Origin: Drechmeria coniospora
Lineage: Eukaryota; Ascomycota; Sordariomycetes; Hypocreales; Ophiocordycipitaceae
Assembly: GCF_001625195.1 (NCBI RefSeq)
Contig: NC_054389.1
Location: forward strand, 620,001 to 684,000
Direction of reading: 5' to 3'
Length of the DNA: 64,000 bases
Position 1 is the stretch's first letter. Each line of letters opens with the position of its first letter. A model generated the notes under the pieces. It did not search any database. It had not been told where the DNA came from and saw nothing but the letters and a program-made list of their open reading frames with translations. Below are positions 40,389 to 51,511 of the stretch, piece after piece. Made by a program: the position numbers and the translations under genes.

Positions 40389-41276
40389 TCACGACCGGCC
40401 GCCAAGACGCATCCTCCAGGCCAGGTAGATGCCGTATCCGACACAGGCAGCCGCGCACACGCGCCCGACCTGGTTGATGACGTTCTCGTTGGCCCGCGCA
40501 ATGGCCCTCGAACGTCGCCTCTTGGCGTTGGCCTGGAACGTCGCCCGGTCGTTGACGCGCGGAAATGGCGCCTCGACCATCTCGCCCGTCGTCTCGTCCA
40601 TGACCGTCGGCACGGGCACGCCGAGATGGGCGCACAGCGGCGCCCAGCCATCCTGGACCGAGTATTCGATGCGGCGCTCGGCGGGGATCCTGTCGCGAAA
40701 CTCGGCGTAGCGCTCGTTGAACCAGGCGATGGCCTTGTCGCGCTCGGCGGCGTGGTCAAAGGGCATCGCGAGCCGAGTCATGACCCGGCTGAGACGCATC
40801 CAGTTACGCGTCTGCGGGTCGAGAAGGACGACGTAGAGCCGCTTGAGGATGTTGACGATGCCGCTCGGCCGAATCGACATGGCCACGCTCGCGAGCGCGC
40901 TCTCGTACCACTTGTCCGCCTCTCGGTTGAGGATGACGACCTTGGCGTCGGGGTACATTTCGGCGAGCTCGCAGCTGAAGAGGGCGCTCGGTAGATCGCA
41001 GCAGGACTGGGACCGGCCCATCAGCCGATCCCAGTCCTGCCTCGTGAAGGAGCCCTTGCCCTCGTACTTGGCCTCGAAGGCGCGCACCCACTGCTGCGGG
41101 TCGTCGTCGATGTTCTCGAGCACCGTGGCCATGTGGTAGCAGTCGTGGAAGCCGAGCTGCCGGAGCGCCGTCCGCGTGCTCATGGTGCCCGTCCGGTGGA
41201 GGCCGCAGACGATGACGCGCATGGGCACGGCGCGGTCGGGAAAGCCGACGGCTGCGTTGCTGGTCGTCGTGGCCAT
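40389..41276 (-). CDS. P-loop sulfotransferase-like protein (295 aa)
   Basis: Member of the large fungal family often annotated as sulfotransferase (Sulfotransfer_4 type, P-loop NTPase fold). The ATG at 41274-41276 gives MATTTSNAAVGFPDRAVPMR, then the P-loop/PAPS-type motif VIVCGLHRTGTMSTRTAL (residues 22-39). Further family landmarks are LGFHDCYHM, DWDRLMGRSQSCCDLPSALF, LAEMYPDAKVVILNREADKW (residues about 125-144), the FNERYAEFRDRIP region and GWAPLCAHLGVPVP. A C-terminal hydrophobic helix (AAACVGYGIYLAWRM) suggests a tail anchor, as in many fungal homologues. Substrate is unknown. The frame is open to 41495 upstream, but that extension is not protein-like. A 19-bp hairpin lies in the upstream region. 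Confidence 0.88.
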   Translation of the reverse strand: MATTTSNAAVGFPDRAVPMRVIVCGLHRTGTMSTRTALRQLGFHDCYHMATVLENIDDDPQQWVRAFEAKYEGKGSFTRQDWDRLMGRSQSCCDLPSALFSCELAEMYPDAKVVILNREADKWYESALASVAMSIRPSGIVNILKRLYVVLLDPQTRNWMRLSRVMTRLAMPFDHAAERDKAIAWFNERYAEFRDRIPAERRIEYSVQDGWAPLCAHLGVPVPTVMDETTGEMVEAPFPRVNDRATFQANAKRRRSRAIARANENVINQVGRVCAAACVGYGIYLAWRMRLGGRS

Positions 41277-41542
41277 GGTGGAGTCGGCCTGGTCGCGAGG
41301 CGGCTCCGGGAGACGAGAAGGGATCGAGAGGAGCGTGAGCCGAATGGGGAGGCCAAGCAAGCAGGGTGGGCATGAATGGCGACGGCGCCCGGCATGGTGA
41401 TATATAAGTGCATGCATTGCATCGGCGGAGACGTCACCAGAGCCCCGTTCTCGTGCGTCCGTGTCGCGCTCGTCGACTGGCTGCGAAAGGTGCACATCAG
41501 CAGCCGGCGAGCCAACGGATGACCCCCAGCAGCCGTGCCGCG

Positions 41543-41610
41543 CCTCCTCGGCCTGTCGTGCGCGCCGCTCACCGACGGGCCGGGCACTGCGGCACGACAG
41601 GCCGAGGAGG
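41543..41610. promoter_or_regulatory. 19-bp perfect inverted repeat upstream of the sulfotransferase-like gene
   Basis: CCTCCTCGGCCTGTCGTGC (41543-41561) is followed, after a 30-nt loop, by its exact complement at 41592-41610. It lies about 270 bp before the start codon, in the promoter or leader. A 19-bp GC-rich perfect stem is far beyond chance expectation for a region this size. Function unknown. Confidence 0.8.
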
Positions 41611-44600
41611 TGCGGAGGACGGGGAGGAGGTTGGGAGCGAGAGGGCGAGCTCTTGCATTAGCGTCGTCGCGACCGCTACTTGCCACGCAGAATGAGCTCG
41701 CAACCATGGTAGTGAAGGCAGCACCGGATGCGACTTTGCTGACGGCGATGCGGGGTACGGTGGACTGTTCCATCGCCAGCATCCGATGGTGAAGGCGACG
41801 TGGCAGCCGTCAGAAAGGCAGCGTCGGACCAGAGTTCGGACCAGAGTCCGAAACCGAGCCGCTCCTGGCGGTGCAACCGAAGACGTGGCTCCTACCTGGA
41901 CGGCCGAGATCGACTTGGCGGCGAGCAACAAAATCCGAGCAATCGGGGGGCACCGCCGCAAGCACACACCGAGATGCGGCTTGCAGGTAGAGAAGTGGGT
42001 GAGTCACCCTTGTCGGGACATCAGCCTGCCTCCTGCTCACCAGCCTTTGCCCAGGACGAGGCTGCGGCCAAAACGCCGTCACCTTTTCCAACGGTCGTTT
42101 CGAGTTGCGGCCTGCCGCTCCGTGTTGTCCCCGTCATGTCGGACAGATTCAGGTGCCCTTTCCGTCCCTCACGTCTCGTTGGATGTCACCACTTCTAGCC
42201 AGATCCGCGACGCGGGACGGGAGTCTTGGTCATCTGTATCGACGAATACGGAACCTCGTCGGAGGGGGCCCTTGTTGAGCCAGCCGCAAGGTGGTTGAAC
42301 ACAGAAGTAGGGTATCCCAGTTTCCCCATCGGCCATGCCGGCACTAGCGGCAGTTTGTTCGTGAATGCGAAATGTGTGCCATGTTGTGTGCCATTGTAGC
42401 CGCTTGATCCAGTCTGGCCGGGGAAGCTCGCGTGGCAGCTTGGTCCGCGTCGACAACAGGCCACCACGACGTGCTGGCTTGGGGACCGGCCATGGATGCG
42501 GGTGAAGGTACGAAAAGTATGTGCCCCCTGATCAATCACCGACCAACTGGCGATTCTTTGTGACGCAAGACCTTGGCAGCATTCGGCGTGGGAAGACGAT
42601 CCGTCGTGGCCAACTTTGAAGCAGGATGCCAGCAGGAAAAACTTGGCTTGGCCCTGCAAAGTTCTTGATTGGCTCACCTGCGAACAATACTCGGTACTCG
42701 GTACGAAGTAGCCGTACGGAGTAATACTGTAGGGTACACTGTGCGAGGACAACGCACAACCTTGCGCTTTGTGGCAGTGCTCGGGAATTGAACGGTGTTG
42801 GCAGCCGCGGCCGCCGTGTTCTTGTGCTTGTATCAATTAGGTGCTAATAGTTCTAAGTGACTCGACAGTTCTCCGTACTGTACTCCGTACTCCATACTGT
42901 ACTCCGTACTGTACTCCATACTGTACTCCGTGCTGTACTCCATACTGTACTCCGTACATGTGATGTACAAGCCGCAGGTGCACATGCATGTCACCACATG
43001 GTACTCGTACTTAAGTACATGCAACTACTTGGTACTGGACAATTGCACACACCTGTGTACCCTCGCACACCTTGCGTACAGGTACAACACAGGTACGGAG
43101 TACTAGCGCCGACATTAGCACGAACTGGTGTATTGGGAGGTCGTGCTACTCCGTACTAATAGTTCCTATTCTGTTACAGTACTAGCAAAGAACATGTGCA
43201 GCAAGTACTCTGTAAGTACTCCTTACAAGCATGTGAATCCAGATACGGATACAAAGACCAGATTTGCAAATTTGCAAGCTGCTCCATCCATTCTATTCCA
43301 CCCAAGCACGCTTACCTACACAGTACCCCTAAACATGACGTGCAGCACGTCTGCGTGCTTGCGAGCAAGGCAAGCATTGTTGTCCCTGGCACATGTCTCT
43401 TCCATCTGTGGAAAATGGAACCGACGGGGCGGGTCGCCTGTCACGCTGGCTCACTCTTGAATATCATACGTGATCTGCGATTGTGATTTATTACACTATG
43501 TAAGTACTGTAAGTACGGAGTATGACGACGCGTACTTTGGGGAGCCTTGCTACGGACCACTCACGTCACGGCGGTGGGTCGCTGTCAACATCGCCACCTT
43601 GCAACTCACGAGCAGCTCCCACCGCTCCGGCGGCAAATCAATCCTGCTCGCACCGGGCACCTCGTTCGTCATTGCCAGGATCCATGAGCCATGTCAGCCC
43701 TCGCTGCCGCAACGGCGTCCTTGACCCGCCGCAGAATTCGAAACGGATGCTGCAACCGCAAAGGGGTACCCGCCCCAAGGACGTCGGACTCGATCGCCTC
43801 TCCGCCAATCCACTTCGTCCCTCGACTCGCTTCTCCACGCGAGGCCGCTCAAGCCTGCGTCTCGGCTGGACTGCCCGAGGGCACCCTGGCACCCTCCAAG
43901 GGCCACGCCCCTCGACGAGGCTTCCTCGACGGCGACGGAAACCCCATCTAGTATATGGAACCGTTGGTGCCGTGGACCTCGATTGCCGCCTGCAACCTCC
44001 CCTTTGGCCTTGTCTGCTCTCCACCGCCTCGCCGTTCTTGGTCAATGTCGATCAATGGCCGCCCGCCTCGATGGCAACATCCGCCGCCGCCGCCGCCGCC
44101 GCCGCCGGGAGACGGATGAAGATTGTGGAACTATACGGCAGCCATCTGGCGATGGCCATCCTCCCACCGTGGCTGTCCGGATCCGTGCCGCCCGAACGAT
44201 TGCTCAACGTCCCCTGATACGGTGATGGGAGGATGCATCATGTACCGCCATCCCATCTTCCCGGTGGAGAAGGCTGGTGGGAATCACAGATGGAGCTAAG
44301 GCACTTCCATGCCTAGCAGCAGCTTGCCGCCTCCATCGTTGCCGCACCAAGGCATGCTATCGGCCGTCTGGTCGGTCCTTTCAACCAAGCCGACCCACAA
44401 AAGGTCCATTAAAGTTGCCAGACATTTCATCATGTCGATGGTGATTCGCGACTCGCACGCACCATTCATCGACCCCATTCTCTTCACTTTGCCTCGCCGC
44501 CTGCGTTTGTACGGTAATATCGGGTCAAACTTGCCATGCGGCTGCCTCCACAAAGAACAGGGTCCGTCCATGCATGCGTCCTGCGCCGCCGTGGACCGCC

Positions 44601-44787
44601 GAATCTCCCGACGCTGCGCTTCTCGCCGCAGAAAATGCGGATAACAATGCGTCATCGCCATGTCCGTCGGGGTATTTATCCTGCCCTGCCGGTCCTGTCC
44701 CCTGTTCCGACCGGCTCCTATTACCTCTCGCCTCTCTCCGCTTCGTCCTGTCGAAATGGTGGATGGCGGCTCTGAGACTGTCTCAGA
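41611..44787. other. Gene-poor region upstream of the PRM10-like gene
   Basis: No gene can be supported. Frames such as 42195-42836 (minus) and 43522-44217 (plus) are long but lack recognisable sequence; the latter contains a poly-Ala run from GCC repeats. TACTCCGTACTG words form a loose tandem array at 42875-42960, with more at 42700 and 43090-43520. Confidence 0.45.
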
Positions 44788-47580
44788 ATGACCTCGACGA
44801 TCCGAGATTCTTCCGACCGCCTCCCCGCCGCGCAGGTCGCCAGTGACAACGGCCTCGCCAGCGACGTGCCCTCGACGCCCAACGCAAAGCCCAAGAAGCG
44901 CGTGGGATGGCGCTCGAGCGGTGCCGGCAGTGGAGGAGCCGGCCTCGACGGCGACCCAGCCGCCGATCCCTTCCGCTCTCTGCCCGCCGCCGATCCCTTC
45001 CGCTCTCCGCCCGCCGCCGCCGACGACGGCGTCCACTCCCCTGGTCTCACCCCTGACCTCGCACGCCTCGGCGCCCCAGGCGCCCCCGACGCCCGCGAGC
45101 TGAGGATAGCGTTGACCAAGGTCCTCTCGGACGAGCTCGAGGAGCGCCGGCACCGGCTCCAGCTGGCCGCCCCTGCCGTCGAATCTCCCCTCCCCACGAC
45201 GCCTCCCATGCTCCCGAGGCCCGCCCTGAGACGCAACACGAGCTACGATGCCCCCGAGGAACGTGAAAAGGCCGACTTGGCGGAGAGGCGAGCGACGGAG
45301 CGCCAGGTGCGCTCCATGACGGACGCACGCCAGCGGGCGAGCCGGCTCGCCCTCTCCGTCGGCGGCACGAGCACGTCGGCCTCGAGCTCGAGGCGCAACT
45401 CGAGCGAGCTCGAGGCTCCATTCCAGCCCCTGATCGACGACTCGCATCGCCTCCTCGCCGCTCGCTCGCCCGACCTCGTCCTCGACTCGCCCGGCTACGC
45501 GCGCTCGAGGTTTCGCGTTCCCCGCGGCCAACGGCGAGGCCGCACCCTCGAGGACCACGCCGCGGCCGAGACGCTCGTCCGCTCCTACACCCAGAGGGGC
45601 AGGGACAGAGACCTGTTCCACGCCCAAGCCTCTCCTCGCTCCGGCACGAGCACGCCCGCCCGACAGGTCGCCGGCGGCGACTACGTCCCTCGCCCGTCCA
45701 AGTATCGCGGCGGCATCCTCTCCTCCCTCCTCAAGCTCGGCAGCGACAGCCATGATCGAGGAGCCGGCGGCAGCGGCCGCAGCACACCTCTCTCGCCTGC
45801 CACTCTCGTCATGCCCTCTCGCTCCTCATCGCCGCCTTCGAGACCTTCCTCGGCCGCCGGCGGATCCCGATCGCGTGCTTCCGGTTTGTTCAGCAATCAC
45901 CGGGCGCTCCACTCTACCACGTCCCTAACCGAGCTCATCAAGTCGTCGTCCATGTTTGCCGCCCCCGGCGCGAGCGAGATCCACGACCAGTGGGCCGACA
46001 AGCTCTCGCGGGAGAAGCCGCCGGCGAAGCCTAGGAAGGAGCAGATCCGCATCACCGTCCACATCGCCGGCATCATCTCGCGCCACCGCTACCTGCTCAA
46101 GCTGTGCCGCGCCCTCATGATGTACGGCGCGCCGACGCACCGGCTCGAGGAGTACATGGCCATGTCGTCGCGCGTCCTCGAGATCGAGGGCCAGTTCCTC
46201 TACATGCCCTCGTGCATGATCATCAGCTTCGACGACAGCACCACCCACACGACCGAGGTCAAGGTGGTCCGCGAGCCCCAGGGCATCGACCTCGGCAAGC
46301 TCCGCGACGTGCACAACATCTACAAGGAGGTCGTCCACGACAAGCTCGGCGTCGACGAGGCCACGAGCCGGCTCGACGACGTCATGAAGCGCAAGCGCAA
46401 GTTCCCCACCTGGTTCTGCGTCCTCGTCTACGGCGTCGCCTCGGCCTGCGTCGCCCCCTTCGCCTTCGAGGGTCGCTTCATCGACCTGCCCGTCGCCTTC
46501 CTCCTCGGCTGCGTCGTCGGCCTGCTGCAGCTCGTCTTCGCGCCGAGCAACGAGCTGTACGCGCACGTCTTCGAGGTCTCGGCCGCCGTCATCACCTCCT
46601 TCCTCGCCCGCGGCTTCGGCTCCATCCGCCGCGGCGAGCTCTTCTGCTTCAGCAGCCTCGCCCAGAGCAGCATCGCCCTCATCCTGCCGGGCTACATGGT
46701 CCTCTGCAGCTCGCTCGAGCTGCAGAGCCACAACATCGTCGCCGGCAGCGTCCGCATGGTGCACGCCATGATCTACACCCTCTTCCTCGGCTACGGCATC
46801 ACCATCGGCGCCTCGCTCTACGGCATGATGGACGCCAACGCCACGAGCGACATCCACTGCCGGGACCCGCTCGACAGCCCCTGGTACCTCCTCTTCGTCC
46901 CGGCCTTCACCCTCTGCCTCTGCGTCATCAACCAGGCCCAGTGGAAGCAGACGCCCGTCATGACGGTCATGGCCCTCGCCGGCTTCTGCGTCAACAGCTA
47001 CACGAGCCGCTACTTCGAGGGCAACGGCCAGATCTCCAACATGCTCGGCGCCCTCGCCGTCGGCATCCTCGCGAACCTCTACTCGCGCCTCGGGCGCCAC
47101 GTCGAGAACGCCTGGCTCGACTTCGAGGAGTGGTGGCGCTTCCGGCTGCGACCCCGCTTCGCCCGCAAGAGGTCGTCCGACGCCGACGCCTGGTCGCTGC
47201 CGTCGAGGACGACGACGACGGACACCGAGTCGGGCGCGCCGTGGTCGGAGAAGGCGACGCGGGCCCCCCGCAAGGTCGGCTACAGCCTCGCCGCCGCCGC
47301 CATGCTCCCGGCCATCTGGGTCCAGGTCCCTTCGGGCCTCGCCGCCGGCGGGTCGCTGCTGGCCGGCATCACGTCGGCCGACCTCATCAACCGCAACAGC
47401 AGCTCGACGCCCGGCGCCGTGGAGACGAGCGCCAAGACGGTGGGCAACCTCGATGGCACCGCCTTCAACGTCTTGTTCAGCGTCATCCAGGTGGCCATCG
47501 GCATCAGCGTCGGCCTCTTCATGAGCGCATTGATCGTGTATCCGCTCGGCAAGCGAAGAAGTGGGCTCTTCAGCTTTTAG
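44788..47580 (+). CDS. ThrE/PRM10-type multi-pass membrane protein (930 aa)
   Basis: Intronless, 930 residues. The N-terminal 390 residues are low-complexity and Ser/Arg/Pro-rich, probably cytosolic. The C-terminal half is the conserved DUF1212/ThrE module, fungal homologues of yeast PRM10 (YJL108C) and bacterial threonine/serine exporters. Landmarks are LCRALMMYGAPTHRLEEYM, EGQFLYMPSCMIISFDD, VKVVREPQGIDLGKL, VHNIYKEVVHDKLGVDEA, then about ten hydrophobic segments in two blocks (first from FPTWFCVLVYGVASACVAPF through GYGITIGASLYG, second from WYLLFVPAFTLCLCVI to the C-terminus). Pore-region words SSLAQSSIALILPGYMVLC and ALAVGILANLYSRLG are typical. Transport substrate in fungi is not established. 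The ATG at 44788 follows an in-frame stop region, and no alternative is better. Confidence 0.93.
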   Translation: MTSTIRDSSDRLPAAQVASDNGLASDVPSTPNAKPKKRVGWRSSGAGSGGAGLDGDPAADPFRSLPAADPFRSPPAAADDGVHSPGLTPDLARLGAPGAPDARELRIALTKVLSDELEERRHRLQLAAPAVESPLPTTPPMLPRPALRRNTSYDAPEEREKADLAERRATERQVRSMTDARQRASRLALSVGGTSTSASSSRRNSSELEAPFQPLIDDSHRLLAARSPDLVLDSPGYARSRFRVPRGQRRGRTLEDHAAAETLVRSYTQRGRDRDLFHAQASPRSGTSTPARQVAGGDYVPRPSKYRGGILSSLLKLGSDSHDRGAGGSGRSTPLSPATLVMPSRSSSPPSRPSSAAGGSRSRASGLFSNHRALHSTTSLTELIKSSSMFAAPGASEIHDQWADKLSREKPPAKPRKEQIRITVHIAGIISRHRYLLKLCRALMMYGAPTHRLEEYMAMSSRVLEIEGQFLYMPSCMIISFDDSTTHTTEVKVVREPQGIDLGKLRDVHNIYKEVVHDKLGVDEATSRLDDVMKRKRKFPTWFCVLVYGVASACVAPFAFEGRFIDLPVAFLLGCVVGLLQLVFAPSNELYAHVFEVSAAVITSFLARGFGSIRRGELFCFSSLAQSSIALILPGYMVLCSSLELQSHNIVAGSVRMVHAMIYTLFLGYGITIGASLYGMMDANATSDIHCRDPLDSPWYLLFVPAFTLCLCVINQAQWKQTPVMTVMALAGFCVNSYTSRYFEGNGQISNMLGALAVGILANLYSRLGRHVENAWLDFEEWWRFRLRPRFARKRSSDADAWSLPSRTTTTDTESGAPWSEKATRAPRKVGYSLAAAAMLPAIWVQVPSGLAAGGSLLAGITSADLINRNSSSTPGAVETSAKTVGNLDGTAFNVLFSVIQVAIGISVGLFMSALIVYPLGKRRSGLFSF

Positions 47581-48866
47581 TTCCGGCGACAAAAGAAAAA
47601 AAAGGGCGGGAAGGAGGCGGGAAGAATGAAATGGTTGCATCGACGAGGAAGCCGGCTTCTCGTCCCATTCGCCACGGACCCTTGGTTCTTCCTTTCTTAC
47701 AGCGTTGACCAATCGCCCGCATCGAGGGTGTTGGCGTCATACAAAAGATTATCCGACAAACCCGTCGGTCGTCGGGGACTTTCTATTCTTTTTTCTGGGC
47801 AAAATCCCTGGCCTTTCCCTTTGCCGTCATCAGGCCGTTTCCGCACGGCGGCGTTCAAAATAAAATATCGTAGAGCTTATTGATGGCTGGCTGCATGCCA
47901 GATAAATATACATATTCGTACTGGATCATCCGGCATCTCCGTTCTCGCCTTCTCATGCGTGGTAGTGTCTGCCAGCGCAACCGCTGACAGACTTGGGTCA
48001 ACACGGCAACTGTCTGTCCATTCGCCAAATTCTGTCGACACTTTTCTTTGCGTTACTACCCGACTCGCCGGGGGTGAAGTCGGTTCGTATTCGTGCAACT
48101 TCTGTTCGAAAATAACAAGTAATAGTTAGGATTGCATACCTGCGGGTGACATGCTGCTGACGAGGTTGTATAGCATACCGAGGCGCTCGTCATCGGGGGA
48201 GGCTGGAGCCTAGAGGGAGGACATGATACGGTTATTAGTGGGAACCCTCCATGTTAGGATGACGCAATGGTCCTCGTCCAACGGCGAAGAGAAGCCTCGG
48301 AGTTTAACCCTGTAGCTTCAATAACTCGGATAATGAGCCTGTCCACTTCCACGGGACCCTGCAGTCAGCTTCTCTCGCGCGTGAGAGCGGCGCACACTCG
48401 TGGTTTGTGTCGATGTCCATGTCTGCACTCTCGGTCCCTGTTGGCTACAGCCTGGTCACTTGATGACCCCAACTCGGGGTGACTCACGGCCGCGTTGTTG
48501 CGACGTGCTCGTACTCGGACTCGAAGTTGGCTCTGTTTCGGCGACTCGTTGTTTCGATTTCCTTTTGGCCTTGTTGTGTTTTCCTGTTCGTGTCCTGGTG
48601 ATGCTTTCCCTGGGCTGTTGCATGGTTCGTCACGTGCCTGCCACCGTGATGACGATGCCTGCCAGGTAACGAGCAATCCCCTCGCGTCCATGACGTCTCT
48701 TTGATACATAAATAACTGCAGTTGTCTCATCTTCGATCTTTTCACTGCTTCCTATGTCGCAATTGCACGGTAGGTACTGGGCAGGGTACCGAGAATCGCT
48801 TGACGTCCCTTCCGTCAAGTACGATCATCTTGAAGAAGCAAATCGCCTCGGAATCAACACGACGAT
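47581..48866. other. Intergenic region between PRM10-like and ABC transporter genes
   Basis: 3' region of the upstream gene and promoter of the next. Only short overlapping frames; no RNA gene or repeat recognised. Confidence 0.5.
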
Positions 48867-49273
48867 ATGGACGACATGCAGGCTGTACGTGGCATGAATA
48901 CTGGCCGCCACCAGTTTGTGGATCTCGTGCCTGTACTGCATATCCTTGGTCCCGTTGTCATCTTTATACTATTCGCCGCGTTGCCCGTCGTGCGCTTCGT
49001 CACCCTGCCCAAGAGCCAAAGGTCAACCTGCGGCGTGGTCGGGACGGCGAGGATCAGACTCTCATACGCAAATTTTGCACTCGTTGTTACCCATGCAAGT
49101 CCTCTCCCCGGTCTCCCCTCCGCAGGCATGAATCCTGACTGGTCCGGCCAGGTCGTCGACGCCGCTCTGCACCCGGTCCAGAGCGTTCTCGCAGGAAGGG
49201 ACATGAGAAATGATGGAATGATGAGTGAAATCGGGACTTCGCTCGGGGAAGTGGTTGCTGATCAGCCAGACAG

Positions 49274-51511
49274 CTTTATTCTTTGGCTTCGATTCTCGCC
49301 TGGTCTATCGTGAGCGTGTCGCTGCACGAGAGCAAGGCTCCATTCTGGCCCGCCTACCTTCTAGCTTGGACTTCGGCCGCCGTCCTCGACGCCACTCTTC
49401 TCTGTTTTTCCATTTTCTCCTTACCCTCCCAGAATCTACCACTTGATGGTGGACGTATCGGTCAGTTGACTGTGCACGCGATACGCGTCGCCATTCTGCT
49501 CGCCGTTGCCGGTTATGCCTTCTACTTCGCCTACCCCATCGTAGAGGAAGCAAAGATCGAGGAGCAGACGCATCTGCTGGCCAACGAACACTCTAGCTCT
49601 CGGAACGACTACGACTCAGCCTGCTCTCCGGTATGCTCTTCTATCCTTGACGTGGGCGGAGAGGACGACGACGACGATGCGAGCGACGATGAGGATGAGA
49701 GGGAGATCAAAGAGATGCAGCAGAAGAGACTCGAGGAGAGAGGCGGCTGGCTGTCTTATCTGAGGAGCTTTGCCATCTTCCTGCCTTACCTCGTGCCACG
49801 CAGAGACAGGTCAACCCAGCTGTGGCTGCTCATCCTCGGCCTCTGCATGGCCGTCGGGCGCGTCTTGACCCTCATGCTTCCTCGCCAACTGGGAATCTTG
49901 ACCGAATCTCTGGGACACATGGCCGGCACCGGCTCCGTGCCCTGGAAAAATATCGTCGTCTGGGCCCTCCTCCAATTCCCCATCTCGACAGCCACCCTTT
50001 CTCTCGAGGCCATGGCTTCCACCCGCCTCTCGCAATACGCGTACCAGAAGCTCACCGACGCCGCCTTTTCCCATGTCATGACCCTTTCCATGGACTACCA
50101 CACCGCCAAGAGCTCTGGACGCGTCGCCAAGGCTATCGAGCAGGGCAGCAACCTGAGTCAAGTGCTAAACAGCATGTTGAACGTTGCGCCCATGATCGTC
50201 GACTTTGCCGTTGCCATCGTCTACCTAACCTCCTCCTTTGACGTCTTCATGGGCTTCATCGTCATCGCCACCGCCATGACACACGCCTTCGTTGCCTACA
50301 AAGGTAACAAGTATACAATCAAGTACGAGCGCGACCTCGTCGAGACGAGCCGGGTGGAGAACGAGGTCCTCTACGACTCCATCACCAACTGGCCGACGGT
50401 GGCCTATCACAATCGTCAACCCTTCGAGCAGGAGCGTTACTCGCGCACAGTACGGAAAGCTCTGCTGTCCCAGCGCCGGTATCACGACGGTTACGAGTGG
50501 ATCAACGTAACCGAGAGCTTCGTCATGTACGCCGGCCTCATCGCTGCATGCTCCTTGATGGCCACGAGGGTAGCGACCGGCGCGGCGAAGCTGAGCAGCT
50601 TCGTCTTCCTCGTCTCTTACTGGGACGCCATCCGGTCGCCCATGGTCAGTCTCTCTTGGACGCTGCGCGAGGCGGCTGCCCATGTCATCGACGCCGAGTG
50701 GCTCTATCAGCTGCTCCAAACGAAGCCCTCGGTGGCGGACAAGGACGGGGCCCACGAAATTCGCTGGAACGGTGGCCGAGTCGAGTTCCGCAATGTTTCT
50801 TTCTCATACTCTCCCGATAGGCCAATTATCCGGGACATGTCCTTTACGGTAAAACCGGGACAATCGATTGCGTTGGTGGGCGAGACCGGTGGCGGCAAGT
50901 CGACGACGCTCAAGCTCCTGTACCGATTTTACGACGTCACGAGCGGCAGCATCACCATCGATGGCCAGGACATCCGCGACGTGAAACTCGACAGCCTCCG
51001 CGAGAGCCTCGGCGCCGTGCCGCAGGATCCCTCCGTCTTCGACCAGACAATCATGGAGAACATACTCTACGCTCGACCCGGCGCTAACGAGGCGGACGTC
51101 ATCGAGGCCTGCAAGGCGGCCCGCATCCATGACCAGATCATGACGTTTCCCGAAGCGTACCGAACCCGTCTTGGAGAGCGTGGAGTCCGTTTATCGGGCG
51201 GCGAGCTGCAGCGAATGGCCATCGCGCGCGTGATGCTGAGAAAACCGCAGATTGTCGTGCTGGATGAGGCCACGAGCGCCGTCGACTCGGACACGGAAGC
51301 GCTGGTGCAGAGGGCCATCCGAGAGCTGAGCCGCGGCCGCACTGTCTTCACAGTGGCCCATCGCTTGAGCACCGTGGTCTCGGCAGACGTCATTCTCGTC
51401 ATTGACGCCGGCAGAGTGGCGGAACAAGGAACCCATAGAGAGTTGTTGGCGCTGGGAGGCAAGTACTCGCGGCTATGGGGCATGCAGACGGATATGGACA
51501 ATGTTGGCTGA
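49274..51511 (+). CDS. HMT1/ATM-type ABC half-transporter (at least 745 aa, 5' exon unresolved)
   Basis: A long open frame begins right after a likely acceptor (CTGATCAGCCAGACAG, 49258-49273). An in-frame stop lies at 49259, so the start is in an upstream exon, probably the hydrophobic frame at 48867 (MDDMQAVRGMNTGRHQFVDL, then VLHILGPVVIFILFAALPVV), ending near 49020. Extra N-terminal membrane segments, an acidic linker (EDDDDDASDDEDE) and one TMD-NBD half match the HMT1 class of vacuolar or organellar exporters. The TMD has LPRQLGILTESLGHMAG and FVAYKGNKYTIKYERDLVE. The NBD is complete: Walker A GETGGGKSTTLKLLYRFYDV, Q-loop LGAVPQDPSVFDQTI, signature GVRLSGGELQRMAIARVML, Walker B IVVLDEATSAVD and H-loop VFTVAHRLSTV. 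Substrate (metal-thiol conjugates in HMT1) is inferred. Confidence 0.92.
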   Translation, partial: LYSLASILAWSIVSVSLHESKAPFWPAYLLAWTSAAVLDATLLCFSIFSLPSQNLPLDGGRIGQLTVHAIRVAILLAVAGYAFYFAYPIVEEAKIEEQTHLLANEHSSSRNDYDSACSPVCSSILDVGGEDDDDDASDDEDEREIKEMQQKRLEERGGWLSYLRSFAIFLPYLVPRRDRSTQLWLLILGLCMAVGRVLTLMLPRQLGILTESLGHMAGTGSVPWKNIVVWALLQFPISTATLSLEAMASTRLSQYAYQKLTDAAFSHVMTLSMDYHTAKSSGRVAKAIEQGSNLSQVLNSMLNVAPMIVDFAVAIVYLTSSFDVFMGFIVIATAMTHAFVAYKGNKYTIKYERDLVETSRVENEVLYDSITNWPTVAYHNRQPFEQERYSRTVRKALLSQRRYHDGYEWINVTESFVMYAGLIAACSLMATRVATGAAKLSSFVFLVSYWDAIRSPMVSLSWTLREAAAHVIDAEWLYQLLQTKPSVADKDGAHEIRWNGGRVEFRNVSFSYSPDRPIIRDMSFTVKPGQSIALVGETGGGKSTTLKLLYRFYDVTSGSITIDGQDIRDVKLDSLRESLGAVPQDPSVFDQTIMENILYARPGANEADVIEACKAARIHDQIMTFPEAYRTRLGERGVRLSGGELQRMAIARVMLRKPQIVVLDEATSAVDSDTEALVQRAIRELSRGRTVFTVAHRLSTVVSADVILVIDAGRVAEQGTHRELLALGGKYSRLWGMQTDMDNVG

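Noticed and set aside
43522..44217. 231-residue plus-strand frame ending in a poly-Ala stretch
   Set aside because: No recognisable domain, GCC-repeat-driven alanines and overlapping alternative frames; evidence too weak for a gene.
45925..47712. 595-residue minus-strand open frame
   Set aside because: It is antisense to the PRM10-like gene, composed of Glu/Asp/Ala/Gly/Arg, and caused by third-position GC bias of the real plus-strand gene.
49283..49313. Starting the ABC transporter at a TTG codon at 49283
   Set aside because: There is no ATG here. An acceptor-like site lies just upstream and an in-frame stop at 49259, so the start must be in an earlier exon.
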